A program made the position numbers and the translations under genes. 64,000 nt of DNA from NCBI RefSeq assembly GCF_002210285.1, contig NZ_MWQE01000001.1, forward strand, positions 930,001 to 994,000, read 5' to 3'. The notes below the pieces were generated by a model. That model saw only the letters and a program-made list of their open reading frames with translations. It was not told the origin of the DNA and searched no databases. Below, piece after piece: positions 25,464 to 34,823 of the stretch (the stretch's first letter is position 1; each line of letters starts with the position of its first letter). The DNA is from Fibrobacter sp. UWR2 (GTDB taxonomy: Bacteria; Fibrobacterota; Fibrobacteria; Fibrobacterales; Fibrobacteraceae).

Positions 25464-25471
25464 TATATTTA
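25464..25471 (+). promoter_or_regulatory. TATATTTA box with TTTG 20 bases upstream
   Basis: TTTG (25440-25443), 20 bases, TATATTTA, 8 bases, ATG 25480. This is the best match in the window to the full Bacteroidota-type promoter. Confidence 0.5.
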
Positions 25472-25479
25472 AGGCAAAT

Positions 25480-26349
25480 ATGAATTATCGGACGTTTGTA
25501 AAGCTGTTTGCTTTTTTGTTGGGTGCATTTTCGCTTTCGTACTCTTGCGATGGCCGCTCTGCGTGCGAAGGCGGCTGTGCCATTTTCCTCAATGTCCTCG
25601 ATTTGAGAAATAATCCGCAGATGGAGGAATTGTTTGTTTCCATTGATGATTCCCTATATGCGAGAAAAATCAATAACGGGTTTCAAAAGTTAGAACTGGC
25701 TGGGTTGTGCGGGTGTGATCCTGGTGGATTTTTCCTGGAGTCCCGTCACAAGGATTTAATGGATTCCGGTTGGGCCCTAAACTGGTGCGGAAATCCTGAT
25801 TCTATTGTTATTTTTAACGATTATAGTGAGGGAATGAATGAATCTGTGGTGCGGAGTAATTCAGTCTTGTCGCATAATATAAGCGCGTTGAAAAAGTTCA
25901 TCAAGGATAACGGTTGTCCGGTTGATTCCGTCTATGAGATTTTGGCAGACGATTTGAAAACTGAAAATGCGAAAAAGGGAATTTATGTTACCGATTTGAA
26001 TATACGCGATAGAGATGTTGTTGTCCCCGCTTATGTACAGGTCTTGAAATCGTATCATTCAAACGGTAAACTTGCGAATAAAATTCAGTTTAAGAATGGT
26101 AAACGTAATGGGGTAGATATTTGGTATTACCCAACAGGGAAGAAATTTAAGGTGACGAATTATAAAGACGGGGTGCGTCATGGAAACGAAATAGAATATG
26201 ATGAATCGGGTCGGAAAACGTACGAGGAACCCTATAGGAATGGAAAATCACATGGCGTAAAAAAGTATTACCGTGAAAATGGACAAATTTGGGCAAAGCA
26301 GAAATTTGAGGATGGAAAGGAAGTCCCCTTGGAAAGGATAAAATACTAA
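25480..26349 (+). CDS. YwqK-type (MORN_2 repeat) exported protein
   Basis: 289 residues. An N-terminal signal (FVKLFAFLLGAFSLSYS) ends next to a cysteine (C23), possibly a weak lipobox. The central part is Cys-containing and unassigned. Residues ~185-285 contain four MORN_2-like units of the form (Y)xxNGKxxNxxxFKNGxRNGxxxxYYxxGK, found in the YwqK family, sometimes labelled antitoxins of a toxin-antitoxin system. No toxin is next to it and the protein is exported, so that label should not be taken as function. Confidence 0.72.
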   Translation: MNYRTFVKLFAFLLGAFSLSYSCDGRSACEGGCAIFLNVLDLRNNPQMEELFVSIDDSLYARKINNGFQKLELAGLCGCDPGGFFLESRHKDLMDSGWALNWCGNPDSIVIFNDYSEGMNESVVRSNSVLSHNISALKKFIKDNGCPVDSVYEILADDLKTENAKKGIYVTDLNIRDRDVVVPAYVQVLKSYHSNGKLANKIQFKNGKRNGVDIWYYPTGKKFKVTNYKDGVRHGNEIEYDESGRKTYEEPYRNGKSHGVKKYYRENGQIWAKQKFEDGKEVPLERIKY

Positions 26350-26352
26350 GCA

Positions 26353-26383
26353 AAAAAGTCCTGGGTTTAACCCAGGACTTTTT
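26353..26383. terminator. Bidirectional terminator before pheT
   Basis: AAAAAGTCCTGGG and CCCAGGACTTTTT pair perfectly over 13 bp with a TTTAA loop, between convergent genes. Confidence 0.92.
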
Positions 26384-26405
26384 AAATGTTGCATAACTCG
26401 CGCTA

Positions 26406-28841
26406 TTATCGCAGGGCGATGTCGCCGTTGGCGACGAGCTTGTCACGCAGCTTGTTGTGGGCTTTGTTGACTTCGTCGTCGGTAAGCGTGCGGTCCATGG
26501 CCTGGTAGGTGAGGCTGTAGACCATGTTCTTCTTGCCGGCTTCGATCTTGTCACCTTCGTAGATGCTCTTGAGGGTAATCTTCGCGAGGTTCTTGGGGTT
26601 GAGTCCCTTGATACGGGCGACGATGTCTTCGTGGGTCATGGACTTCGCAACTTCGAGCGAGATGTCGCGGCTAGACGGCACCTGGCGGCTGAAGGCCTCG
26701 AACACGATCTTCTTGTGGGTGGCGTGTTCCATCTTGTCCATGTCCAGCTCCATCATGTAGGTGGTGTAGCTGATGTCGTTCGCGGCCATCACGGAGGGGT
26801 GGAGTTCGCCCATGGTGCCGAGCACCACGCCGTCGGCGAGGATTTCGGTCTGCTTGCCCGGGTGCAGGAAGATTTCGGGCTTGGCCGGCACGCGGAATTC
26901 AACCACGAGGCCCACGCGCTTGAGGAAGCTCTGCACGAATCCCTTGAAGGCGGCAAAGTCAATCTGGGCGGGCTTGTCGTTGAGCGGGTTCACATCGAAG
27001 TTCCCTGCAATCGTGAGGGCGACGAGGTTCGATTCGTCGAAGCCCGGGTCGCGCACGTCCTTGCGGTCGCGCTTGAACTGGCCCTTGGCCACTTCGAACA
27101 GGCGCACGGAACCGGGGCGGTTCTTCTCGTTCTCGGCAACGCTCTTGAGGAGGTTGGGGAGGAGGCTGGTCGGAACCACGCCGAGTTCATCGGAAAGCGG
27201 GTTGAGGAGCGCTGCGGGCTTGCTGCGGCGGTCGTCGCTTTCGGGGCCAAAGAGGGCCTCGGTGCGGGCCTTGCTCGTGAAGCGCAGGCTCAGGCATTCA
27301 TGCAGACCCATCGCAGAGAGTGTCTTGCGGATCTTGCGGTTCAAGACTTCAATCGGCGGAAGCTCGTTCGGCTGCATCTTGAAGGACGGCAGCGTGTACG
27401 GGATGTTGTCGAACCCGATAAGGCGGGCGACTTCTTCGATGAGGTCCACTTCGCGTTCGAGGTCGGGGCGGAAGCTCGGGATCTTGAACGTGATGGCGTC
27501 CGCCGTCTTGGAGACGACTTCGAGGGCGATGCCCGTGAGGAACTTTTCCACCTGGGCCATTTCGAGTTTCATGCCGATAACGCGTTCGGCCTGAGCGATG
27601 CGGAGCGTTACCACGTTGTTTTCTTTCTTGTGGTCGTCGCCGGTGTATTCGACGGTGCCCTTGAGGATGCGTCCACCCGCGACTTCCTGGATGAGGGCGC
27701 AGGCGTACTTGCTGTATTCGTCCTGGGTCGCAAAGTCGATTTCGCGTTCAAAGCGGTAGCTGGAGTCGGTCGAGATGCAGAGGCGCTTGGCCTGCTTGCG
27801 GACGACCGTCGGGTTGAACCAGGCACTCTCGAGGAACACGTTCTTGGTGGCATCGACAATTTCGGACTCGACGCCGCCCATCACGCCGGCAACGCAGGCC
27901 GGACGGTCGCCGTCGCAAATCACGAGGTCGCTTTCCAGCAGTTCGTGAGCGGTGTGGTCGATAGTTTCAATCTTTTCGCCCTTCACGGCGCGGCGGACCT
28001 TGATCTTGTTGCCGTGCAGCTGGTCCATGTCAAAGCTGTGGAGCGGCTGGCCAACGTCCATCAGAATGAAGTTCGTGATGTCGACGACGTTGTTGATGCT
28101 GTTCATGCCGACAGCGTGCAGGAGTTTTGCAAGCCAAGCCGGAGACTTTTCGACCTTCACGTCCTTGATGACGCGGCCCACGTAGCGGGAGCAGCCGCAA
28201 CCCGGAACCACTTCGAGGCTCACGGCGGAGCTGGCGGCTTCGGAATCTTCCTTGAGTTCGTAGGCGAGCGGCTTGAGCGGACGGTTGAACTTGGCGGCGA
28301 GTTCACGGGCGACACCGCGGTGGCTGAGGGCATCCGGGCGGTTCGGGGTGACGTTCAGTTCGAAGCAGACGTCGTAGAGGCCGAGGCTCACGAACGGGGT
28401 GCCAGCCGGAATGCTGTCGTCGAGAACCATGATGCCTGCATGGTCGTCACTGAGGCCGATTTCGTCTTCGGCGCAAATCATGCCGAAGCTTTCCACGCCG
28501 CGGATCTTGGACTTCTTCATCTTGAGCGTGCCGCCGTCGGGGAGCGGGAGTTCAGCGCCAATCGGGGCGAGAACCACGGTCTGGCCTGCGGCTACGTTCG
28601 GGGCGCCGCACACGACCTGGAGCGTTTCCTTGCCATCGTTCACGGTGGTGATGTGCAGGTGGTCGCTGTCCGGATGGGGGTCGCAGGTAAGAACCTTCGC
28701 TACAACGAGCTTCTCGTAGACCTTGCCCGGTTCCTCGGTGCCTTCGACTTCGAGACCGATGGAGGTGAGCGCCTTTGCAACTTCTTCCGCATTTTCCGGA
28801 AGATCAACGTGACGTCTGAGCCAATTCAAAGAAACTTTCAT
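26406..28841 (-). CDS. pheT: Phenylalanyl-tRNA synthetase beta subunit
   Basis: 811 residues, starting MKVSLNWLRRHVDLPE. An AGAGGA site six to seven bases upstream fixes this start, although the frame stays open far upstream through the divergent rib genes. Domains in order: B1 helices, EMAP/tRNA-binding OB fold (VVAKVLTCDPHPDSDHLHI ... VCGAPNVAAGQ), B3/B4 editing domain (GVARELAAKFNRPL), B5, catalytic-like core and the C-terminal ferredoxin-fold anticodon domain (FEAFSRQVPSSRDISLEV). The usual partner pheS is not adjacent on either side. Confidence 0.96.
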   Translation of the reverse strand: MKVSLNWLRRHVDLPENAEEVAKALTSIGLEVEGTEEPGKVYEKLVVAKVLTCDPHPDSDHLHITTVNDGKETLQVVCGAPNVAAGQTVVLAPIGAELPLPDGGTLKMKKSKIRGVESFGMICAEDEIGLSDDHAGIMVLDDSIPAGTPFVSLGLYDVCFELNVTPNRPDALSHRGVARELAAKFNRPLKPLAYELKEDSEAASSAVSLEVVPGCGCSRYVGRVIKDVKVEKSPAWLAKLLHAVGMNSINNVVDITNFILMDVGQPLHSFDMDQLHGNKIKVRRAVKGEKIETIDHTAHELLESDLVICDGDRPACVAGVMGGVESEIVDATKNVFLESAWFNPTVVRKQAKRLCISTDSSYRFEREIDFATQDEYSKYACALIQEVAGGRILKGTVEYTGDDHKKENNVVTLRIAQAERVIGMKLEMAQVEKFLTGIALEVVSKTADAITFKIPSFRPDLEREVDLIEEVARLIGFDNIPYTLPSFKMQPNELPPIEVLNRKIRKTLSAMGLHECLSLRFTSKARTEALFGPESDDRRSKPAALLNPLSDELGVVPTSLLPNLLKSVAENEKNRPGSVRLFEVAKGQFKRDRKDVRDPGFDESNLVALTIAGNFDVNPLNDKPAQIDFAAFKGFVQSFLKRVGLVVEFRVPAKPEIFLHPGKQTEILADGVVLGTMGELHPSVMAANDISYTTYMMELDMDKMEHATHKKIVFEAFSRQVPSSRDISLEVAKSMTHEDIVARIKGLNPKNLAKITLKSIYEGDKIEAGKKNMVYSLTYQAMDRTLTDDEVNKAHNKLRDKLVANGDIALR

Positions 28842-28955
28842 CTTTTTCCTCTTTAGCACGAAACTTGCCGCAGTTCGTTTGTCTGCCGCAAATAAGTGCC
28901 TGCTAAATTTTCGGACGTAAATGTAGAAAAAAAGGATGTTTTTTCGTGTAATTTC

Positions 28956-28963
28956 TATATTTG
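28956..28963 (+). promoter_or_regulatory. TATATTTG box of the riboflavin operon
   Basis: The box ends seven bases before the ribE ATG at 28971. With no leader there is no room for an FMN riboswitch. Confidence 0.5.
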
Positions 28964-28970
28964 TCCGCGT

Positions 28971-29570
28971 ATGTTTACGGGAATTATTCAATCTACCGGC
29001 GAAATCGTCTCGATAGAGTCTCGAGGTGATGCGCTCTCGATGCGCCTCAAGTCGCCGGGCTTTTTCAAGAATTGCAAACTGGGCGACAGCGTCGCGAACG
29101 ACGGTGTGTGCCTTTCCATTGAATCTTGTACCGAAGATGAAGCCACTTTTTGCCTGATGCACCAGACGGTCGAAAATACCGCCTTCAAGCAGGCTGCCGT
29201 CGGCAAGTTGGTCAATCTGGAACTTCCGTGCCGTGCCGATAGCTTCATGGGCGGGCACTTCGTGATGGGCCATGTGGACTGCATTACCGAGGTTATCCAG
29301 GTGACTCCACGCGAAACGGGCGTGGAAGTCGACCTGAAGATGCCTGCGGACCTCAAGCGCTACATTATCCGCCGCGGTTCCATCTCCCTGAACGGAATCA
29401 GCCTTACGGTGGCCGAAAAGTTCGAGAATTCCATCCGCGTGTGCATCATCCCCGAGACGCTTGCCCGCACGAACCTGCGCAACTGGGTTGCCGGGACCAT
29501 CGTGAACGTGGAAGTGGACATGCTCGGCAAGTACATTGAAAATTATCTGAAGGAACGTGACCTTGCTTAA
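28971..29570 (+). CDS. ribE: Riboflavin synthase alpha chain
   Basis: 199 residues starting [15 protein letters not shown], the canonical N-terminus, which excludes an earlier in-frame start at 28896. Two lumazine-binding beta-barrel repeats are seen, each with a [13 protein letters not shown] or [13 protein letters not shown] motif. The enzyme dismutates two 6,7-dimethyl-8-ribityllumazine molecules into riboflavin. It is the first gene of ribE-ribBA-ribH, and the next gene starts within its 3' end. Confidence 0.96.
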   Translation: MFTGIIQSTGEIVSIESRGDALSMRLKSPGFFKNCKLGDSVANDGVCLSIESCTEDEATFCLMHQTVENTAFKQAAVGKLVNLELPCRADSFMGGHFVMGHVDCITEVIQVTPRETGVEVDLKMPADLKRYIIRRGSISLNGISLTVAEKFENSIRVCIIPETLARTNLRNWVAGTIVNVEVDMLGKYIENYLKERDLA

Positions 29571-30801
29571 TACGATTGAAGAGGCCATAGAGGATTTTAA
29601 GAACGGCAAGTTTTTAATCGTGGTCGATGACGAGGACCGCGAGAACGAGGGCGATTTTGTCATCGCCGCCGAGAAGATTACGCCCGAAAAGGTGAACTTC
29701 ATGCTCCACGAGGGCCGTGGCGTGCTCTGCTGCCCGCTGCCTATCAAACGTTGCCATGAACTGAACCTCACGCGCCAGACCGCCGAGAATACCTCGATTC
29801 TGGGCACCCCGTTCACCATCATGGTGGACAAGATTGAAGGCTGCACCACGGGTGTTTCCGCCCACGACCGTGCGGCGACCATTCTGGCGCTTGCCGACCC
29901 GAACTCGAAGCCGAGCGACTTTGGCCGTCCGGGGCATATTTCGCCCCTCTACGCGCAGGAAGAAGGCGTTTTGCGCCGCGCGGGACATACCGAAGCGGCT
30001 GTGGACCTCGCGAAACTTGCAGGACTCCGCCCTGCGGCTGCCCTCATCGAGATTATGAACGAGGACGGTACGATGGCCCGCATGCCGCAACTGCAGGAAG
30101 TGGCGAAGAAGTTCGGCCTCAAGATTATCTCCATCCGCGACCTTATTGACTACCGCCTCAGGAACGAGAAACTGGTGCAGCGTGTGGCCGCCCCGCACGT
30201 GCAGACCAAGTACGGCGACTTTACCGCCTACGCTTACAAGAGCAAGACCGACGGCGTGGAACATGTGGCCTGGGTCGCGGGCAACCCCGACTTCAGCAAG
30301 CCGGTTTACGTGCGCGTGCACAGCGAATGCCTTACGGGCGATATTTTCGGGAGCCTCCGCTGCGATTGCGGCGAACAGCTCGCCTCTGCCATGAAGTTTA
30401 TTGGCGAGCATGGGGGAGTGTTCCTGTACATGCGTGGTCAGGAAGGCCGCGGCATCGGGCTCTGCAACAAGTTGCGTGCATACGAACTGCAGGAGAAGGG
30501 CATGGACACGGTCGAGGCGAACCTGCACCTCGGGTTCAAGTCCGATTTGCGCCAGTATGGTACCGGCGCCCAGATCCTTGCGGACCTCGGTGTGAAGGAA
30601 ATGCGCCTGCTCACGAACAACCCGAGCAAGATTTCGGGCATCTCGGCCTACGGGCTCAAGATTGTGGAACGCGTCCCCATCGAAGTCAAGCCGAACAAGG
30701 AAAACCTTTTCTACCTGCTCACGAAGCAGAAGAAGATGGGACACCAGTTGCATTTGGATGGCGCTGCGTCTGACGAAAAAGTTTTAAAAGAGGAAAAATA
30801 A
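29557..30801 (+). CDS. ribBA: Bifunctional 3,4-dihydroxy-2-butanone 4-phosphate synthase / GTP cyclohydrolase II
   Basis: 414 residues from a GTG that overlaps the end of ribE, with AAGGAAC just upstream. The RibB half shows [14 protein letters not shown] near residue 22 and [23 protein letters not shown]. The RibA half shows the zinc cysteines in [19 protein letters not shown] near residue 265 and the [12 protein letters not shown] catalytic loop. It supplies both branches that feed lumazine synthase, encoded next. Confidence 0.96.
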   Translation: MTLLNTIEEAIEDFKNGKFLIVVDDEDRENEGDFVIAAEKITPEKVNFMLHEGRGVLCCPLPIKRCHELNLTRQTAENTSILGTPFTIMVDKIEGCTTGVSAHDRAATILALADPNSKPSDFGRPGHISPLYAQEEGVLRRAGHTEAAVDLAKLAGLRPAAALIEIMNEDGTMARMPQLQEVAKKFGLKIISIRDLIDYRLRNEKLVQRVAAPHVQTKYGDFTAYAYKSKTDGVEHVAWVAGNPDFSKPVYVRVHSECLTGDIFGSLRCDCGEQLASAMKFIGEHGGVFLYMRGQEGRGIGLCNKLRAYELQEKGMDTVEANLHLGFKSDLRQYGTGAQILADLGVKEMRLLTNNPSKISGISAYGLKIVERVPIEVKPNKENLFYLLTKQKKMGHQLHLDGAASDEKVLKEEK

Positions 30802-30802
30802 G

Positions 30803-31267
30803 ATGGCTAAAGAAATCAAGAATTCCCTGAATGGCTCTGGCCTCAAGATTGCGATTGCTGTCGCCCGCTTCAACGAGGTGGTGACGGACAAGCTTCTGGA
30901 AGGTGCGCTCCGCCAGCTCGAACTGCTGGGCGTTGCCGACAAGGACGTGACTGTCGTGCGCGTCCCGGGTGCGTTCGAACTCCCGGGTGTGTGCCGCAGG
31001 CTCGCTGATTCCAAAAAGTACAATGCCGTGATGGCCATCGGCGCAGTGATTCGTGGTGAAACAAGCCACTACGACGTGGTGGTGAACGCCTCTACCGGCG
31101 GTGTTGCTAGCATCGCTGCCGAGGGCAAACTGCCGGTGATTCTCGGAATTCTCACGACCGATACCGTTGACCAGGCGATGAACCGCGCTGGCCTCAAGGC
31201 GGGAAACCTCGGTGCCAACTGGGCATCTACCGCCGTCGAAATGGCAAACCTCTATAAGTCCATCTAA
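30803..31267 (+). CDS. ribH: 6,7-dimethyl-8-ribityllumazine synthase
   Basis: 154 residues, the usual subunit length. Motifs: VARFNEVVTDKLLEGA, VRVPGAFELP, AIGAVIRGETSHYDVV with the catalytic His, and VILGILTTDTVDQAMNRAG. It condenses the RibB and RibA/RibD products. GAGGAAAAATAAG gives a ribosome site right after ribBA. No ribD gene is in the operon. Confidence 0.96.
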   Translation: MAKEIKNSLNGSGLKIAIAVARFNEVVTDKLLEGALRQLELLGVADKDVTVVRVPGAFELPGVCRRLADSKKYNAVMAIGAVIRGETSHYDVVVNASTGGVASIAAEGKLPVILGILTTDTVDQAMNRAGLKAGNLGANWASTAVEMANLYKSI

Positions 31268-31285
31268 CAAATAAAGACTACGATT

Positions 31286-31732
31286 ATGCAAAAAAGTTTT
31301 CGACCAGCCCGCGTCTTTGCCATGCAACTCCTGTATGCCATGGAAATCACGGGCCAGACAGTGGGTGAGGCGCTTCCGGGAGTCCTCGAAGGCCAGCCCA
31401 TTGATGACGAACAGAAAAAGTATGGAATGAAACTTGTGGACCTGGTGCTTGCCCATCGCGCAGAACTCGATGAGGAAATCAAGACGGCGACCGTCCATTG
31501 GGAAATCGAACGCATGGCATGCCTCGACCGCATCGTCATCCGTATTGCCATGGTGGAACTGCTCTACATAACCGAGACGCCTATCAAGGTGGTGCTCTCG
31601 GAAGCAATCCAGATTTCGGGCAAGTTTAGCACGGAAGATTCGGGCTCGTTTGTGAATGGTCTTCTTACAGGTTTTATGCAGAAGCGCAACATTGTCGTAG
31701 GTTCGACGAAGGGAGGAAAAAAGAATGATTAA
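31286..31732 (+). CDS. nusB: Transcription antitermination factor NusB
   Basis: 148 residues, all helical. The N-terminal RPARVFAMQLLYAMEITG and the C-terminal VVLSEAIQISGKFSTEDSGSFVNGLLTGF are the standard NusB signatures (boxA RNA and NusE binding). The ribH-nusB order is common in many bacteria. The basic C-terminal tail overlaps the next start by eight bases. Confidence 0.94.
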   Translation: MQKSFRPARVFAMQLLYAMEITGQTVGEALPGVLEGQPIDDEQKKYGMKLVDLVLAHRAELDEEIKTATVHWEIERMACLDRIVIRIAMVELLYITETPIKVVLSEAIQISGKFSTEDSGSFVNGLLTGFMQKRNIVVGSTKGGKKND

Positions 31733-34700
31733 GGAAAAATGGATGAAGCATATTTTTGCGGGTATCACGGGCCTTGTCGCCCTGATCGTTTACTCGCTTA
31801 CGATGGCTCCTACGGTAAGTTTTTGGGACTGCGGTGAGTTCGTTGCCTGTGCAAACACGCTGGGCATTCCGCATCCTCCTGGAACGCCGTTCTTTGTCTT
31901 CTTTGCCCGTGCCGTCATCGTGATTCTCCCGTTCGTGGGTGAAATCGCGAAGCGCGTGAACTACATCTCGGTGTTCAGTTCCGCGGCGACTGTCTATATT
32001 ACGGCGCTGTTCGCCTGGGAATTCCTCGCTACCGTCCTCAAGACGGACGCTCTTGCCGAGAAGATTTCCGGAAAGGTCCGCAACATCGTGCTTGCGACTT
32101 CCGCTCTCGTTGCCGGCTTCCTCCTGACGTTCTCCGACACGTTCTGGTTCAATGCCGTCGAAGCCGAAGTCTATGGCCTCGCGATGTTCATCTTGATGCT
32201 CATCTCTTACCTCGGTCTCGTCTGGTACAACAAGCGCGAAGATTCTTCGAGTGACCGCATCCTTATCTTTATCTGCTACATCGCGTTCCTCGGCGTGGGT
32301 GCCCACCTTTACACGATGCTTACCGTTCCGGCGGTTTTCGTGCTCATGCTCGTTGCCCAGCCTAAGAAGATTTTTGAACGCCTGCCCATCTGGATTACGG
32401 GTACGCTCCTCTGTTCCGTAATCTACATGGTGTCTGCATTTATCGAAATTTCGCTCGTGTGCCTTGTGGTGCTTGCGATTTTCACTGTCGTGAAGCCGTT
32501 CTCCCCGAAGATGAACCATGCGGTCAAGCTCTCGCTCGCCTTTGCGTTCTTCGCCCTGATTGGCTACAGCACGCACCTCTACATTCCTATCCGTTCGGAA
32601 CTCAACCCGATTATCGACGAGAACGACCCGGAAATCAACATTCGCGATGACGAGGGCAACCTTCAGCTCGGTAACCTGTTCAAGAGCGGCAACTGGGAAG
32701 CGTTCAACAACTTCGTGGAACGTAAGCAGTACGGCTCCGAAAGCATGCTCAAGCGCGCGTTCTACCGCCGCTCCCAGCTTGCACACCAGGTGCTCTCTTT
32801 CCCGAACATGAGCTACGGTGGCTACCAGATGGCGCAGTACCTGCCCTACAAGGTGGGTGGTGTGAACTTCGCAAACGGCGTCTATACCTTTGACAAGGGT
32901 GATAACGTTCCTCTTGAAAGGTTTGGACACAAGTTCCGGACCCAGATGGACCTCATGGGCGATCATGTATTCCCGCAGCTCATGGTGTTCCTCATCTTTA
33001 ATGGTCTCCTGGTCCTTGTCTGCGTCTTCGTATGCAAGCGCAACAGGCACCTGGGAATCTTCCTTTCCGTGCTCTATGCGCTCTGTTCGCTTGGCCTGCT
33101 TTTCTACATCAACTTTGCCGATGGTACCCGTATGGAAGGCCGCGAACACGACTACTGGGTGTCGGTGATGAACAGGAACGTGGCCGACCTGAATACGATG
33201 GGAGCCGGCATTTCGCAGGTCCCTGACCCGAACGAACTTATCGACTTGCGTCAGAAGATTGAACACGGCAAGTACCGCATCGAGATGATGAAGCAGCGCG
33301 GTGTTGCTGCCGGAGAAATATCGAAGAAGGAACGCGAAGTCAGCGGCTATGAAAACAGCGCTGCATGGACCAGCTGGAAGAAGATTGAAAACGGCTTCGC
33401 CCAGCGCGGCCTCCGAGCCCCGTTCCCGGAGCCGGTCCACATGGAAGTGCGCGAACGTGATTACTTCTATACGCCGGCATTTATCTTCATGAGCATGATG
33501 TTTGGCATTGGTGCCGGTATTCTCGTGCTCCTTGCAGCAACGACTGCTACGACTGCCGCCTTCGTTACTCCGATTGCTGCAGCCCTTGCCGTAGTTTCGT
33601 TTGCGGTTCCCTGCATTTCGAACTACCAGGAACACGACCGTTCTGGCCTGTGGGTCCCGTGGGATTACGCCTACAACCTGCTGAATAGCTGCCGCCCGAA
33701 CGCAATCCTCTTTACGAACGGCGACAACGATACCTTCCCGCTGTGGTTTGCGCAGGAAGTGGCCGGTATCCGTAAGGACGTGCGCGTGGTGAACCTCTCG
33801 CTCGGCAATACCGACTGGTATATCAAGCAGATGCTCGATAACGAACCTGTGCTCAAGCTCAGCTACAACAAGAAGACTATCGATAGCGACATGGTGCTCG
33901 ACAATAGTTCTGTCCAGAACCCGAACCATTCTGTTGCAACCTGGGTGGGCAGGGCAAACCGCCTTATGCCGCAACTCAAGAGTCGCATCGAACAGATGGA
34001 AGGTCAGGAACTTTCTGCTGCCGATTCCGCGAAACTCCTTACGTTCAAGACGCACTACCAGGTATGGGATGCGTTCGTCGACTGGGCTAAGCGTACTCGC
34101 AGCGGCACGATGCTCACGCAGAATAAGCTCGTGATTGACCTTGCGCTGCAGAACATGGACAAGCCGATCGAAATCTCCACGACGGTCGGTACATCGAACT
34201 TCATGGGGCTCGAGAAGTACATGGTGCAGGAAGGCCTTGTCTATAATTTGGTGAAGGGCGACCTTAAGCCGAAGCGCAACGCCTTCGATGCGAAGTATGC
34301 TGCCGACCTCATCGACAACGTCTACAAGTTCCGTGGCCTGGGCGATGGAACTGCCTACATCAACGACGAGACGTCGCGCCTGCTTTCGAGCTATGTCTCG
34401 CTGTACCTGCAGATTTCGTTCGATGCCCGCGAGAAGATTGCGGACCTTCGCATGAGCAAGCCGTTTACCGCAGAAAAGAAGGCTCAGGCCGACAGCCTCT
34501 GCGCATCCGCAATCAAGTACCTCGACCTCGGCAAGAAGCAGTTCACCGACGAATGGCGCGTCTACTGGGCGGCAGCATTCGTCTACGATATTGTGGGCGA
34601 GAAGCAGAAGGCTCTTGACTATCTTGACGAAGGCCTGAAGAATGTTCCTGAATACGACGAGGGTGGCCGTGGCAGGCTCCTGATGAGCGTGGAACAGATC

Positions 34701-34808
34701 AAGAACAGCCCCGAAAAGCCGATGGTTATCGAAGAGGAAACCAAGCCCGCGGAACCCGTGGATTCGGCTACGTCCGATTCCGCACCGGTTGTTGCCGCCG
34801 CCAACTAG
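31725..34808 (+). CDS. DUF2723 multi-pass membrane protein (O-mannosyltransferase-like)
   Basis: 1027 residues. The N-terminus (TMAPTVSFWDCGEFVACANTLGIPHPPGTPFF) is the DUF2723 signature with the acidic residue expected in the first loop of GT-C type enzymes. About ten to twelve membrane segments fill residues 10-200, 220-300, 410-470 and 580-640, followed by a ~380-residue soluble C-terminal part with TPR-like helices and an acidic/Ala tail. DUF2723 includes the eukaryotic O-mannosyltransferase TMEM260, and these enzymes use polyprenyl-phosphate sugars. Two adjacent GT2 genes of the DPM type support such a role here, though acceptor and sugar are unknown. Confidence 0.85.
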   Translation: MIKEKWMKHIFAGITGLVALIVYSLTMAPTVSFWDCGEFVACANTLGIPHPPGTPFFVFFARAVIVILPFVGEIAKRVNYISVFSSAATVYITALFAWEFLATVLKTDALAEKISGKVRNIVLATSALVAGFLLTFSDTFWFNAVEAEVYGLAMFILMLISYLGLVWYNKREDSSSDRILIFICYIAFLGVGAHLYTMLTVPAVFVLMLVAQPKKIFERLPIWITGTLLCSVIYMVSAFIEISLVCLVVLAIFTVVKPFSPKMNHAVKLSLAFAFFALIGYSTHLYIPIRSELNPIIDENDPEINIRDDEGNLQLGNLFKSGNWEAFNNFVERKQYGSESMLKRAFYRRSQLAHQVLSFPNMSYGGYQMAQYLPYKVGGVNFANGVYTFDKGDNVPLERFGHKFRTQMDLMGDHVFPQLMVFLIFNGLLVLVCVFVCKRNRHLGIFLSVLYALCSLGLLFYINFADGTRMEGREHDYWVSVMNRNVADLNTMGAGISQVPDPNELIDLRQKIEHGKYRIEMMKQRGVAAGEISKKEREVSGYENSAAWTSWKKIENGFAQRGLRAPFPEPVHMEVRERDYFYTPAFIFMSMMFGIGAGILVLLAATTATTAAFVTPIAAALAVVSFAVPCISNYQEHDRSGLWVPWDYAYNLLNSCRPNAILFTNGDNDTFPLWFAQEVAGIRKDVRVVNLSLGNTDWYIKQMLDNEPVLKLSYNKKTIDSDMVLDNSSVQNPNHSVATWVGRANRLMPQLKSRIEQMEGQELSAADSAKLLTFKTHYQVWDAFVDWAKRTRSGTMLTQNKLVIDLALQNMDKPIEISTTVGTSNFMGLEKYMVQEGLVYNLVKGDLKPKRNAFDAKYAADLIDNVYKFRGLGDGTAYINDETSRLLSSYVSLYLQISFDAREKIADLRMSKPFTAEKKAQADSLCASAIKYLDLGKKQFTDEWRVYWAAAFVYDIVGEKQKALDYLDEGLKNVPEYDEGGRGRLLMSVEQIKNSPEKPMVIEEETKPAEPVDSATSDSAPVVAAAN

Positions 34809-34823
34809 CCTAGAGGTGTCGTG

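Noticed and set aside
25480-26349. Toxin-antitoxin assignment for the YwqK-type gene
   Set aside because: The product is exported and has no partner gene, so the family nickname does not describe a function here.
26457-28856. 799-residue plus-strand open frame opposite pheT
   Set aside because: Antisense shadow of a GC-rich gene; PheT is unmistakable on the other strand.
28842-29882. Upstream extension of the pheT frame to a protein of about 1158 residues
   Set aside because: The extension lies antisense to ribE and ribBA, while MKVSLNWLRRHV at 28841 is the canonical PheT start with a good ribosome site.
31674-34055. 793-residue minus-strand open frame opposite the DUF2723 gene
   Set aside because: Shadow rich in His, Arg and Glu with no recognisable motif; the plus-strand protein has clear membrane segments and family motifs.
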